61,573 nt of DNA, from positions 259,047-320,619 of the forward strand of contig BMAT01005504.1 of NCBI GenBank assembly GCA_019649035.1, written 5' to 3'. The position numbers were made by a program, and so were the translations under genes. Shown here one piece after another: positions 43,726-56,200 of the stretch (position 1 is the stretch's first letter; each line of letters opens with the position of its first letter). The stretch is from Elysia marginata (Eukaryota; Mollusca; Gastropoda; Plakobranchidae). The notes beneath the pieces are model-generated. The model searched no databases. It was not told the origin of the DNA and saw only the letters and a list, made by a program, of their open reading frames with translations.

Positions 43726-44220
43726 ACTCAACTATTAAACAGATTGAAAGTATGCCTAGCACTCAACTATTAAACAGCTTGAAGGTATGCTTAGCACTCA
43801 ACTATTAAACAGCTTGAAGGTATGCCTAGCACTCAACTATTAAACAGATTGAAGGTATGTCTAGTATACTCAACTATTAAACAGATTGAAGGTATGTCTA
43901 GTATACTCAACTATTAAACAGATTGAAGGTATGTATACGTGTGTCTCGCACTCAACTGTTAAAAAGATTGAAGGTATGTCTCGCACTCAACTGTTAAACA
44001 GATTGAAAGTATGTCTATCACTCAACTGTTAGACATATTGAAGGTATGTCTAGCATTCAACTGTTAAACAGATTGAAGATATCTCTCGCACTCAACTGTT
44101 AAACAGATTGAGGATATCTCTCGCACTCAACTGTTAGACAGATTGAAGGTATGTCTAGCGCTCAACTGTTATTTTGTTTAACAGGTTGAAGATATCTCTC
44201 GCCACCAATTGTTAAATAGG
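43726..44220. repeat. 35-bp minisatellite, about 13-14 copies
   Basis: The unit is ACTCAACTATTAAACAGATT followed by GAAGGTATGTCTAGC. Left copies have CTATTA and right copies CTGTTA, so variants are ordered along the array. Two copies carry a 2-bp extension (AGTAT), one a roughly 10-bp insertion (ATACGTGTGT), and a right-hand copy an 8-bp TATTTTGT insertion. The last copies are degenerate. Confidence 0.95.
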
Positions 44221-44473
44221 TGTCTCCCAAACATGTCAGATGTCGCAGTTTTGACATTACAAGACATTGATATTTTGACTAATGCATTATTCTAAGCTTA
44301 AAACCGCTAAGAATACAATGAAATTAACATTTTTGTGCAAAGATATTAGAACCTGTGCTGATGTAAAATATTGAGGATAAAAACGAATAATACAGTTTGG
44401 AAAGGGTCTCCTTAATTTAGACTTTCATCGTTCCTGTTCATTTAAACTGGACGCGGGACAATGGGTGAGATTA
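44221..44473. other. Noncoding DNA
   Basis: Nothing recognised. Confidence 0.4.
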
Positions 44474-44625
44474 AAGACTTTAAGCAGCAACGCGTGAGTA
44501 TGACGGGAACGTCTGTGGGTCTATTTTTAGAAACTGGTTTCATTATTTTTATAGTTTCCTCGATTTGCTTTCCCGATTTTCACGTACGCGCAGTGAGACA
44601 CGTCTCTAATGTCTCTAAAGGACAA
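44474..44625 (+). repeat. Dispersed repeat, copy B (inverted mate at 12.4 kb)
   Basis: Contains AGACTTTAAGCAGCAACGCG, GAACGTCTGTGGGTCTATTT and CCCGATTTTCACGTACGCG. It matches the minus strand of 12432-12583 over about 150 bp. It accounts for most of a 73-codon open frame beginning at the ATG at 44461, which is therefore not supported as a gene. GGTGGTTAACGCGTCGG at 44658-44674 just downstream looks like a tRNA/SINE box A, without a good box B. Confidence 0.8.
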
Positions 44626-45174
44626 AATCTAAGTTTTTGTGTAGAACAACAAGACACGGTGGTTAACGCGTCGGAGTCTTGATCTCATCTGATTCCCAAC
44701 CACTGCTTGGTTGATATGACTGTTGTTATCTATCCTCTCTTACCTCAGTCCCTGCCATTCATCAGTAGCAATAAAGACTTGGCTTCTGGGAAAGCAATTC
44801 TGACGCTCTCTTACATATGAAGCAATGCTGTCAGGTGCAGTCGCATGTACGCACAAAGGTATAACGTCTTGAGTCTGCCGCCTGCAAATGAAGGCTATTT
44901 CACTTATTATCTTTTTTTAACAAGGTGAAGATTAATTTAGTTTGGAAATGTAAAAGCTCTATTTTCCGCTATTATACTAATAAAAGGACAACGAAACCTT
45001 AAAAAAGTCTATTGAATTTAGCAAACATTGTTAAGATGTTCAATGCCAAAAAAAAAAACCAAACCAGTCTCTTTTTCTTTCCTTTTCTTTTTGTAGAGAG
45101 AAGACCCCAAATGGAACTCGATAAAAGGAACCGTTGTAAGCACGTTTAGGCCTACCACAAAATGTAATGGATCC
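44626..45174. other. Noncoding DNA with possible SINE box A at 44658
   Basis: See the preceding repeat. A convincing B box is lacking (CATCTGATTCCC is the nearest). Otherwise nothing. Confidence 0.35.
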
Positions 45175-45175
45175 C

Positions 45176-45185
45176 CACGTGACGT
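45176..45185. promoter_or_regulatory. Overlapping E-box and CRE core
   Basis: CACGTGACGT contains a perfect CACGTG (45176-45181) overlapping TGACGT (45180-45185). This is a known bHLH/bZIP dual-site arrangement. Function is not shown. Confidence 0.3.
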
Positions 45186-45284
45186 GCTACATCTCTGCCT
45201 GAAGATCGTATAATTTTAAAGGTAGTACCAAACGCCCAGACTCTTATTGGAAGATTTTCATGTCTTTCATCTTTCCCGGAACAT

Positions 45285-45470
45285 CTCTAACTAGCCTCAT
45301 TGCGATGCGTTGCTTGCAAACGGCTTCGGACGGGCGCAGATTAGCATTCATATTATATGGTAATGAGTGCTAGCTGCTCCCTGCTCGTGCCACCGTGATT
45401 ACCTACGACTGCCTATGATGAGAGACATTGTCTATACGCGTGTATGTTCAGGGCATGAGGCTTTTTAAGT
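45285..45470. promoter_or_regulatory. Candidate conserved noncoding block
   Basis: A compact high-complexity stretch with octamer-like and ATTA-type words (CAGATTAGCATTCATATTAT, GGTAATGAGTG, GTGATTACC), CATTGCGATGCGTTGCTTGC and GCTAGCTGCTCC. It has no ORF. It resembles regulatory DNA by composition only. Confidence 0.25.
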
Positions 45471-45814
45471 TTGAACAAGAGGAAAAAATAACATTGTAAC
45501 TGGAATATCGGTCATCTTACAGGAACAGCCAATATTACACAAGATGTGAATGATAAATCCGAATTTCGTGTCTCAGATATTCATGTACATATTGTTTTCT
45601 TATTATTTAGGTAGAGCACAGATCACATAGAATTTACGTTCATAAGTGAAAATGATTAAAGCTGGTGAAATTTCTGTCTTTTAAGAAATTAAAATAAATC
45701 AAATCTTGCAGAGAAGGTTGAAAACAATAACCAAGAAACAACCATAAACAAGAAACATGGTACGCACAGATCAACTGCAAATGCAAAGCATGCAGACGCG
45801 GTTTCACTGTGCAA

Positions 45815-46047
45815 ATGAAAATTGTCCGGGAAGAACAAAGCCCTGTCCGACACCTTCATTATTTTTAAAGGTGCTCATATCATAGTTGGCTGACAATGCC
45901 GCTGTTTCTTCACTGTACATGTTTTTTAAAAAAATATTTTAAGTTTTTTTTTCCGTTTACTCTCAACATCATTGGTTTTTTTTTAACAATCTCACTGTGG
46001 CGGGCTTTGCCGAACGCTTTGGTGCAGTCAACAAAGCGCAGATTACT
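45815..46047 (-). pseudogene. RTE-like reverse transcriptase remnant
   Basis: On the minus strand 46046-45988 reads SNLRFVDCTKAFGKARHSEI. This matches RT motif A (F-x-D-x-x-K-A-F-D) with the second Asp replaced by Gly. 45857-45815 reads EGVGQGFVLPGQFSF, matching motif B (G-V-R-Q-G-C-V-L-S-P-x-L-F-S). About 130 bp separate them, less than expected, and the interval has an A-rich insertion and no conserved residues, so it is partly deleted. The catalytic FADD block is not found. Non-functional. Confidence 0.7.
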
Positions 46048-46049
46048 TA

Positions 46050-46121
46050 CTTCCAGAACACGTATACATCTTTACTCACTTCCAGAACACGCATACATCT
46101 TTACTTGCTTCCAGAACACGT
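46050..46121. repeat. 29-bp tandem repeat, 2.5 copies
   Basis: CTTCCAGAACACG(T/C)ATACAT followed by CTTTACT is present at 46050 and 46079, with a partial third copy at 46108. It abuts and interrupts the RT remnant. Confidence 0.85.
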
Positions 46122-49100
46122 CCAATTAGAATCGGCAGGAATCCGATGTACGAGATAGATAGAATTAACTAGTACCTTGCTCTTCTGCTACTTAAGTTTG
46201 ACATTGTATCTGACTCATATCATGATGGTTCTTAAAAGTATTTTGGAGATATTGCTGATGAGACTGGTTGTACTATGTAGTTCCCATTCTGTCGCACCTT
46301 GGCAGTGCAATGAATATACGAGTAGATTCGGTCCCGGTAAACATGCTGGCTGACACATGTTGACGGGAACAGCTACGTCCATACGCTGCAAAGCGCCCAG
46401 ATCAGAAGCATGTAAAATAGTGTGTATTCACGAGTGAAATTGAATAAAAGTTGCATTATTCAAGATTAATCTCCGAGTTATGGTTTGCTAACAGTTTTGA
46501 GTTTTAAACAAGTTCTTTTTTCTTTGTTCTTAAATTTTTGATCAGTCGGCTTGCTTTAATTAAATGTTCGCCGAAATTATTAAGAAATTATTAATTCTTG
46601 TCTCAAAGTGATGCTTTGTTTCGGTTGTTTTTTCAAGATACTGATTCCATCATCTTTACCCTTTTATTTAAATAGTTCAAATAACTCACTGTCATTTTTA
46701 AATTTCTTTTTACATTTTTCTCTATTTTCAATAATTATTGCGCAAAAAAGTGTTTCAGGCAATATTTATTTTTTGAAATTTTGCTTAAACTTAGTCTAGA
46801 TTTAGTCTACATTTATCACTCTTATATTACATTCATGACGCTCCTATGAATTTCTTGTGCCTCAAATTTTACATTCTTTATTTCCATGGATACAGCATGC
46901 TTATAACCTAAGCCTAAAGATTCTTTTTTTGTAACTAGTTGTTCGGTAACCGAACAAGTCAGGAGAAAGACAGCGCTTTCAGAGGTTGCCTCGCTTTTTT
47001 GTTATCCTCATACATTGCATCTATTAACCATCAATTTGTCTTTTTTCCATAGGCTTATCTTCTGTATGCTTACTATTTCTGTCATGTGCATTTTGATATC
47101 TCTTTTTTTCTCTTTGGTTTATGGACTCTCGTAAACCTATCATCACGGTATCTCTGTTTCCCTTCCATTAGTCCCTTCCTGTTTCTCTCTTTCACTGTCT
47201 TTTCACTTGTATGTCTGCGTACCTGTCTCTCCTTCTCTATCTTGCACCTCTTATCTTTTTCGCTTTAGGTTATGAATTTCTACTGCAAGAAGATCTTGAT
47301 CTTATCTAAATCTAGAATTACGATAGGATCACAGATGTAGAACTAGAACAGTTGAACCTTATTCTGTCGCCGGAAATCTAAACCTGGATTAGATTTAAAT
47401 CTTGGTTTTTACCTTGACAAGTTCATGCAATATAGGGCTCTTATTATCTAAAGCTTCTTACAAAATACAGAATTTAGAAAAACTCTATTAATCCTTTATG
47501 GAAATTACACTGACTGCTCATACATTGTAAAATAATAACTACACGGTGTGTACATTTTCAGAACCTATGATGGTCTTGGTAATTTCCATCGGTAGGCATT
47601 TTGTTTAAACTTGAGCCGGCAAGTTAACAGGCTGAAGTTCTATCATTTTTGTGTTTTAGTAAAGCTTATACAATTGTAGCGGTACCCCGACAGATAAGGA
47701 CCTAGGCTTGTTGAACCAAACTCCCCATTTCATAAGGGAAGTGGAAGTAATAATAATGAAGTAAGAATAAAAATGGTTGTAGTTTGTGTTCACTGTGCTG
47801 TCCTAATCTTCACCAACCGAAACCGGATAGGGCCACCCTTCGTTTTCTCCTATTATCTGCCATTCCCAATATATTCGAATCTATGTTTTACAACTTCCGA
47901 ATATAAAAAAACCTAAATCATACAAACCCCACTATGTTAGAAATATAGACCTAGTGGGTCTTAGCGTAGATCTATATTTAAATTTAGTCTGTTTGTTGTC
48001 CAATTAGTCAGTGAAAATTGTAGATTCCGAAATTAGAATTATAGCGACTGGTCGACTGTCTCGGACAGTTAGGTCCTCGGATAAAACAATTTTCTTCGAT
48101 GCCGACCCCGTACTAAATCTGGATTCTACAATCTGCAAATAAATTAAACAACGGTAATAATAAAAAAAACTCACAATGTTATAAAATATACCTTTTTATG
48201 AAAGAGAGATTTAGAGATTAGATCTAGATAGGGGTGGTCGGCATCCTTCCAAAGTCGGGTCTTCGGTCAATGGCAGCTGTTGACTGTACTGCCCTAATCT
48301 TCACCAATCGAAACCGAATGACATAAAGCTGAACCATGATTATCAACGGAGAAATTATTTACCTCATACTCTATTCTGCACACTTGAGCCAATTAGTTTT
48401 AATATCTCTGCAAAGATTGACTTCTCATTTTAATACTGTTTGGATGCACTGCTCTACATATTTAAGCATATTATAAACCGAACTGTCCGCTATTTTTAAC
48501 TATAGCTTTTTCAGTAGGCTATGGAAATCAAAGAGTTCTAAAGGTGTCTATATCTGGGGCCTCTGCTCACTGTTTGTTTATAATGAATGAATTAGGTATG
48601 AAAAGTTTTCAAACAACTTTCATCTATGTTTTTTTTTTTTTTCATCTTTTGCTTGCGTGCCACACAAAGCGTGCGCAATCAGCCACAAAATAGGCAATTA
48701 AGTGAAACATGGAACTAGGCGGAACTAGTTTATTTACATAAATTATACTTCAATTTTTTGAACAATCACGTTTTTGTAAAATATATACCAGAGTAATTAT
48801 TGCATATGCATCCATTTTCTAGGTTTATAAATTTTTTAACAAATATTTTCAAAACGTTGTTGTACTGTGTAGGGAAAACTACAATCATAATTTATGTGTA
48901 TCAGTTTACAGTTTAGAGCTTAGGCTATAAAAAAGAAGTTATGATTATGTATGTAAAAGTATTTACCGGCGCTTTGACAATGAACACTTTTGACACTGGT
49001 TTAACAGCATCTCCCCAATTCTTAACATTTCCTGCACCATCTATTCATCAACTGCTTTATGAAAACCACCATCGCCACTCTCATTATAGTCATATTGAAG

Positions 49101-50073
49101 TCATCTTGAAACAGCATCATCCTAAACACGCTAAAAGTATGTTCACTTATTTCAAACTTGGACATGAACTATGTATCAATACCGTGGCTCCTGTGCTACG
49201 TAAGTTCTACAGCACAAATACCGTCCATTTGAGGTCGATTACAGATAAGTCTGAGCTAAGTTAAGCTCTTCTCCTGCTTGGTGTGGATACTTTCACATCT
49301 ACAGCAGTCCGTCTGAACTGACCCAGACAGGGAATTACACAAGACGATTTCTCCATTTCCAGATTAGATATAACATGGGGGCAAAAGCGATCGATGCCTA
49401 GCAAATTAAAACCCTCAGGAGCATTGGACTTCGTTTAGAATTGAGCCCCTTACCATTTCAAGTATGAGATTTACCCTGAGGTAGGTTATACATGATCACC
49501 CTACAGGTTTAATATTTTAAACATTGGGTCAATATAATAGTAGTCTACAATAAACAACCACAGTATTGGTTCAGGTTTTGTTTTTATTCGTTTGCTTTTT
49601 CTGTTTAGAAACGTATATTGCATAGCAAAAAAAGTTAAGAAACTGGCTATATTTTTTCTGCTAACATGTGAATGGTTTTAGCTCTGGTAGAAATAACAGT
49701 AGGAATAACAGAAGTCCGGTCTCGAAAAAAAAATATCTTTGCGCGTTTGCCAAGACTTGGTTCTGGACGCTTAAAAAGATTTCATAAAATTATGCTCAGG
49801 CATGTATAAATAATTTCATGGCTGTTCCATAGATATTAATCTTAACAACCTGATCTAAAATAAATAAATTAAAAGCGCTAAATCATACAGTACTTGAAAA
49901 AAAACAGAATTGGTGTAACCTCGCGTTACACTAATTCATTCAATCAAAGATGTTTAAAGATTCCTTACAGATTTAGATTTGATTTTTAAAATTCATAAAC
50001 AAATATTGCAAAAGAATGAGTATCTTGTTTTCAACAAAACTGGACTACAGGCCTGTCTTGTCATAGAAGTATT
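46122..50073. other. Noncoding DNA with a diverged 44-bp direct repeat
   Basis: CTGTCCTAATCTTCACCAAC at about 47798 recurs as CTGCCCTAATCTTCACCAAT at about 48289, with about 80% identity over 44 bp. GATGCCGACCCC (48099) has an inverted relative GGTGGTCGGCATC (48232) nearby. TCTAGA-rich tracts occur at 47295-47400 and 48215-48230. A 107-codon plus frame ending at 49264 has no recognised product. 49380-49500 is slightly denser, without clear motifs. Confidence 0.4.
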
Positions 50074-50112
50074 CTAATAATAGTAATAATAATAAAGTAA
50101 TAAGAATAATAA

Positions 50113-50168
<56 letters not shown>

Positions 50169-50314
50169 TAAAATTATTATTAGGAAGAAGAAGAAGAAGA
50201 GGAAGAAAAAGAAAAAACATGATGGTAATGATATTATTAAAAATATCAATAATAATAATGATATATCTAATAATAATAATAATAATAATAATAATGATAA
50301 TAATAATAATAATA

Positions 50315-50361
<47 letters not shown>

Positions 50362-50375
50362 TATAATAAAAGGTG
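50074..50375. repeat. Compound (AAT)n / (AAG)n microsatellite
   Basis: AAT repeats at 50077-50170, then a purine run GAAGAAGAAGAAGAGGAAGA at about 50185-50217, then AAT repeats again to about 50370. Poly-Ile and poly-Leu frames are artefacts. Confidence 0.95.
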
Positions 50376-53089
50376 TTATAACCTTACAATGTATTCACTT
50401 TTTCATCATCTCACACTTCTCATAATCACGGATAGCATGACTAGAATTATTACTATTGGTAGTTCTCATGAGCTTTTTTAAGTTCATTGTATGGCTGTTT
50501 CTTCAACGTCACGCACATTGCATCAATCAACAAATGCAGACCTAAATCTATCAGTTCTTTTATGCAGAGATGAAAAGAATCCATTTTCTTCATTTGGGCC
50601 TCAGATAACCTGTTCATGCCTCAACAATGAAAACGTTATCTGTCAAAGAAGGCAGTCGTACTACGTTGCTATTAAATACCCAGACGCTTTAGCATGAAGA
50701 GCTATTGATTCGTACATATTGGACCTGTGACCCCTGTCAAAATAAGTCTCCCGTTCTAAAGAAGGAATATATCATGTCTGGAAACGAAGCGTCATCATCC
50801 CATCCGATTGGCCGAGACTCATTCAGGGTAGGTCGTCCTGATGGTTCGGATTCACGGAGGAATTCATGATGCCCATGCGATTTTTCGGGTTTACGCAATT
50901 CAGTTTAATTTTATGAGTCTGAGATGTTTAAAAACAATTTTATGCATGAAAAGGTAACGGACGAAAATGGACGTCTTGTCTTCAATGCCAAAGCCGCTTT
51001 TGTGAGTTGTGTTTTTACAAAAGTTTGGATAGAATCGATACTGCGACACAGTAGTCGTGGGTCACTCGGTTGTATTGGAGAGTAGAAAGAGTATGTTAGA
51101 TAACTCATCTTTAAAAAAATTCTTTATCATGCTTGACTAGTCTGGAAATCCTAGGAGACGAACCAGGCGTATGTAAGACCCAGTTCAGGTTTTGCTGAAT
51201 TTAATACTATAGTATAAGCTCTCCTGTTTGCCTTAGCTGAAAAATAGTCAAGTTAATGTTTTTTATCTTGAGATATTGGCATACTAAAATTATGCCCGGT
51301 TTTATTCAAACTTTCAATCGCTGACTCAAAATTGAAGATAAGCATTTCAAGGAAAAATTGAATCTCGTACAAATTCACAATCATTGCCAAACCTTGCCAT
51401 TTGTTACGAATATTTATAAACCCTTAATGTCTAGTGCTAATAAAGGAAAAAGTTAAATATAAAACGTTAAACATTAAAAGCACTCCGCTATAAACCTTTT
51501 TCAAAATCGATTCTTGCGAAAAGAAAAGCACGAGGGCTATCTAAAAGTAAGACAAAAAAAAATAGAGATAATATTGAAAACTCCACAGAAAAGAAGTCTT
51601 ATAATGTGGAAGTTTTAAATGAGAGTTGGTAAAGCTTTAATAGTTATGATCTATTTGCTTTTACTTTACAGACAGCCATCGCAAACTTGACTCACGTTTA
51701 CACACTCATGGTATTTTGCGAAAAGAAAACACGTCAGGGTAGAATGTTTTTTTGAAAGTGCTCATTCAGAAACACATAAGTCTGTATATTAATTTTTTTA
51801 CATTGTAATTAGGACATGGACGTGTTGTCGAGTATGTGTAATAAAAATCGAGTTAGCTTGAAAGCAAACGATAAGAAAGTTATAAAAATACATTATAAAG
51901 TTGGTTGAAATGTATTTCTTTCTTTCAAAGAACACCATATCTATACAAGTAAATTACTTTTTAGCAGCAAGATCAAGATGGTATATTTATTTTTAAACTT
52001 CAATCGTTGACTTAAATTGCGAAGATAAACTCTTGATTTGAACGTTTTGAAACTAATTTTTGAGAGTGCATCGAAATAGTCGTTGCGTCGTTTCGAGAGA
52101 CGTTGCATTTTTATATCACAGGGCAACATAACAGGAATCTTTTAAAATAACTTTGTATTTCTTGATTAGTATGACTTTTAGAACTATAGAAGTGAGCAGA
52201 CATTGTAAGCAAGAAAAAAAAACAATACAAAAATTATTTTCGCTTATTACGTTTACGCAGAATGCTACCCCAGACAAGGTATTGTATTCAAACGTGCTAT
52301 TTTCGTGAGATAAATGAACTATTTTCAAGACTAAAACAAAGATCTAAGAGCTTTATAAACATCTACACTGTTAACTTCAGAAACCAAGTTCATATGAGTG
52401 TTTTATAGATAACTTGGAGTGCACGAGAGCTACCTTGGCTCCATGTTTTGACAAAAGAAGTTTGTTTTGAGAGTGTTTTTTGCATCATCTAACCAGGCTC
52501 GCATCTTCTCTTCCTGGTTTGGTGAGGTGTTTGAATCTGTCTTGCGTGAAACATGGGTGCTAATGTTCTTTACTCTCAACACGGTTTCCTATCTTTCTTT
52601 TCGTTAAGTTTTTCATTTTAAAGAGTAGGTTGTTCAGTCTTGTAATCTTCATATTTCTGAGTCTGTTAACTGCATGTTACACGCTTGTAGTATTTGTTTA
52701 TAAAGTTTGGTATACTGCAGTTACTGTAGTGACAACTTTTCTTTTTCTTTTCATTCATGCTGTTTTTGTTTATTAATTATATCTATATTTGTTTTTCTCT
52801 ACCTACATTTAAATATGTTTGTGATTTACTTTTTTTAAACAAAGGGTTTGTGTAAATGCTTGAATATGGTTATATTTTAGTAAGAGATGTTGGTATTTTC
52901 ATAGCATCTTACATTGTTCTAGAATGTTTACGCTTTTTACATACCATATTAAAAGCAATGGTTTGGTGAGGTTGCGAAAACAATGAGTTAAGTGTAAAAC
53001 AAAGGCGAAATCAAGACAATCAAGTTTTTTTTTTTTTACAACAAGATCTTAAGTGACAAGTTAATTGGGATTTTCTGTTTCATGCTGCC
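50376..53089. other. AT-rich noncoding DNA; old direct repeat
   Basis: AAACTTTCAATCGCTGACTC (51307) and AAACTTCAATCGTTGACTTA (51995) start two diverged copies of about 50 bp. 50740-50880 is more complex (CATCCGATTGGCCGAGACTC) and might be regulatory. No gene is recognised. Confidence 0.4.
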
Positions 53090-53240
53090 TAAAACAAAAT
53101 GTCTACCCTGCTGAGTGTTCCAACACCTCAACTTCTCACCTTCACCGCGGGGACTGTGTACAGCGAGGGCAAACACATCTAAACCAACGATAAACAGTTC
53201 TTCGTACCTTTGAGCTTCCGGCTGCGCTTGCAACTCTATC
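53090..53240. other. GC-richer patch, possible exon or CNE
   Basis: An 87-codon minus frame crosses this patch (FALAVHSPRGEGEKLRCW) and meets a donor-like CAAAG|GTACGAAG at about 53208. On the plus strand a 27-codon ORF starts in good context (AAAATGTCTACC). Neither is recognised. Composition differs clearly from the AT-rich flanks. Confidence 0.2.
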
Positions 53241-56200
53241 CAAAGTAAACAACATTTACCGCAACAAATGAAGGAGATAACTGTATCTATGTTTTCCATG
53301 CCAAGAGCGTGTTACCTTTCTATTTCTATCAACCTACAGCAGAGGTTGTGTTAACTTGTGATGAAAATAAAAGAAAAATGAGAGCGCGCTTCTGTTATTC
53401 TAACCGTGTATAGTTATAAGTTTAAAATATCACGAGAATGTTTGGAGAGAAAGAGCGTATGTGTGAGTGTGTGTGTTTTTGAACTATGGCAGACTTCACA
53501 AAATCATTCATTTTTTTCGACTTTGTTGATGCTTCTGAATTTAACCAAAGAGACGTGCAGGTACAAGGGTATGAAATATGATTCAAGGAGAGACAGAAAG
53601 ATAAGATGGAGCATTGAGTCGAAATATCTTACGCAAGTTGGAGATGAAGCTACAAGAGTCAAAAAAACTAGTGCGTGAACATGATGACTGGATTAAAGGA
53701 CATTATAGACTTGTTTTTTGTTCATGTTTTAGTCAATAAAGTTGTAAGTTGGAGCGTTCATAATTTAAAATGAACACTATAATTAAAAGACTGGAACAAA
53801 GGAAATTCGAAAAGTAATTTCTTTACAGATCCTTTGTATCAAGAAATAACATCTTAATTTTTTTATGCTGATCTTTTTGCACCCAAAAGATTTCTCATTG
53901 CGGAATCAACGGTAACAAAATCAATCATTCACCTTAAAGACTTAAGAGAAAAGAGCCAGCAATTCCAACGACTAAGTTTATCCAAAACAGCTAACACATC
54001 TTTGCTCGTAAGAAGATAAAGTAATAGTGAGAGATTGGACCTAGACACTATTAGCTGCATTTTCACTAGAGCTGCTTGTAGGCGTGTTAACGTATTTTTG
54101 GATAGAACTTCGAGCAGCTTAAGGGAATTTAAGGTGTTTAAAAAATTACTACAAGTAGCCGCGGGTTCAAATCACTGTTTGTGTGTTTAAATACCATTCT
54201 AGATCTGGATTTTTACGTTGCAGTCTGTTATATCAGACTCATAATTAAAAAAAACCTTCGTATTTAGAATAGAGCTTGACGCTAATTCAGGTTTTAAATG
54301 CCGCTAAAGATTTTTCCTGCGGCAAACGTTATACTGAACCTGTCAACACAGACTTTTTAATGTTTTTGAGCGTAATTTCTGCATTGGCTGATCTCAATGT
54401 TTGTTATTTTTTTTCTCTTTCTCTATCTCTATATTAATGAAATCTAAGGCTAAAGTGTCAGGAAAAATAATGATAATACATATCTCGTAGAGCCTACAAC
54501 TATAGAAAAAGATAACACGCAAAGTCTTGGATTGATCTGGACCTAATCTAGGCTCTAGCTCGAAATCTAGATTATGTCGGTTAAATAGGCCTACTCGATC
54601 AGCCATTAGACATTTAGTTTAGTTTCTAGATCTACAACTAATCTAAATTCTACAACGAGGTGGGAAAAAGGACGAAAAAATAGTTTGAGTATGTGTATTA
54701 TTCGTCTTTCGATATCTGTGTGTGTGTGTATTTGTTAATCAATCGTCCCTATTTCCTGCGTTATTTTGTATGTTCCAGAATTTTGCACATTAAAGATTAA
54801 GTTTTTACGTTTTTTGTTTTAAACATAAAAACTAAAATGAACGAACACTTACTTGTACGACCTAGCAGGACTTTTTAAGAAAGGGACTGTTTCAATACTA
54901 ACCTTTTTTATGTGTAAAATAAAAAAGGTGGGCTCACCAGCAAACTCTTCTTTTGGCGAGGTAGTTTATTCAAATACACTGTCCAAGGGGAACTACTCTA
55001 AAAGAATTTTTAAAAGTTCATGAATCCCACAAGTGCACCAAAATCTTTCAATTTTTCGTCAAACGCATCTTTCTTTTTGTTAAATGCACGTCAATCTTTC
55101 CCAATGGCTAAGCTTCGAATCTAGATGTAAAGCTTGGCGCCTATTCAAATTTTAATTGTCAAAAAAGAGTTTTCCCTGCAGCTATTGTTAAATTGTCAAG
55201 CATGAAAGCCCTGGTTACAACAATACTAAAACTTCCAACACAATTTTTCAGTGAGTAATTTAGGCCGTGGGTCTGGCTTACTGCTAATGAAAATTTCTTT
55301 ATTGTACAGATAAAAGCAGAAGTCTAAACGATAGTTGCACCAATATTGTTATGCCAACACTTGTTAAGAAGAATACTGAACTGTGTTGTAAGTGGAATAA
55401 TACTAATGGTCAACAGTGGTTATCTTTTGCAGGAAAACACCACTATTTTTTTAATGCATCTAAAGTTGTCGTCACCGATATTATCATTCTTGGAGATCTT
55501 AAGCAAGTCAATTTTAGTTAGGTTTCTAAGGTAGATTTATGCTTGGTTATGTCTACTTCTACTTCTAGTTTTGAAATCGGTGATAATACTATCACAAATT
55601 TACAACAGGTCTGGCGCAATGTGGTGGGTACTCTTAACTCAAAAAAAAAATACAAAAAAACAACCCAGAATGAAGCTCTCTTCGGGTACAGGTCATAAAG
55701 GGTAACTTATTTATAGTCTTGATTATTTAAGAAAACTTTCTTTGTTTGAAACATATCCCCCTACTGGCAGAAGGCAGAGGGAATATTTAGACCCTCACAT
55801 ATTGCGCACAGTTTGACACTATCTTTACTCACATCAAGGCCGGTTTCTCAGGACTGTGCGGTTTTCTGCCCAATAGTTGCAGAATAACTATCAGAATCTA
55901 AATTGCGCTGTCAAAACACTGGCTGAGTTAAGATTGTAAGGGCTGAGACCTGTCGAAGAAGAGCAAGCATTATTTGATGCGAACCTAGATTTCTGCTGCA
56001 GCTATTTGTTCCTTCTGAAAGTTTTTTTTTCCTTGGCTGCAGATGTTCCCTCTTCTAATGATTCTAGTTCTTGGGTTGTTTCTTTTTTCTAGTTCTTTGA
56101 TACCTCAATGATTTTGAAAAAAGTATTGATTCTCTTTCTATATTAATCTGTTTGTTTCATCTCTATATTTCTCTATTACAAGCAGCTACACATCGTTCTC

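Noticed and set aside
44461..44682. 73-codon ORF with hydrophobic segment
   Set aside because: Most of it is the dispersed repeat also present at 12.4 kb.
54159..54175. Box B (CGGGTTCAAATCAC) as evidence of a tRNA or SINE
   Set aside because: No convincing box A upstream and no body or tail.
55436..55522. Frame reading SKVVVTDIIILGDLKQVNFS after an acceptor-like TTTTGCAG, considered as a LINE endonuclease or an exon
   Set aside because: The GD match to the endonuclease GDFN motif is too short, and no neighbouring motif was found.
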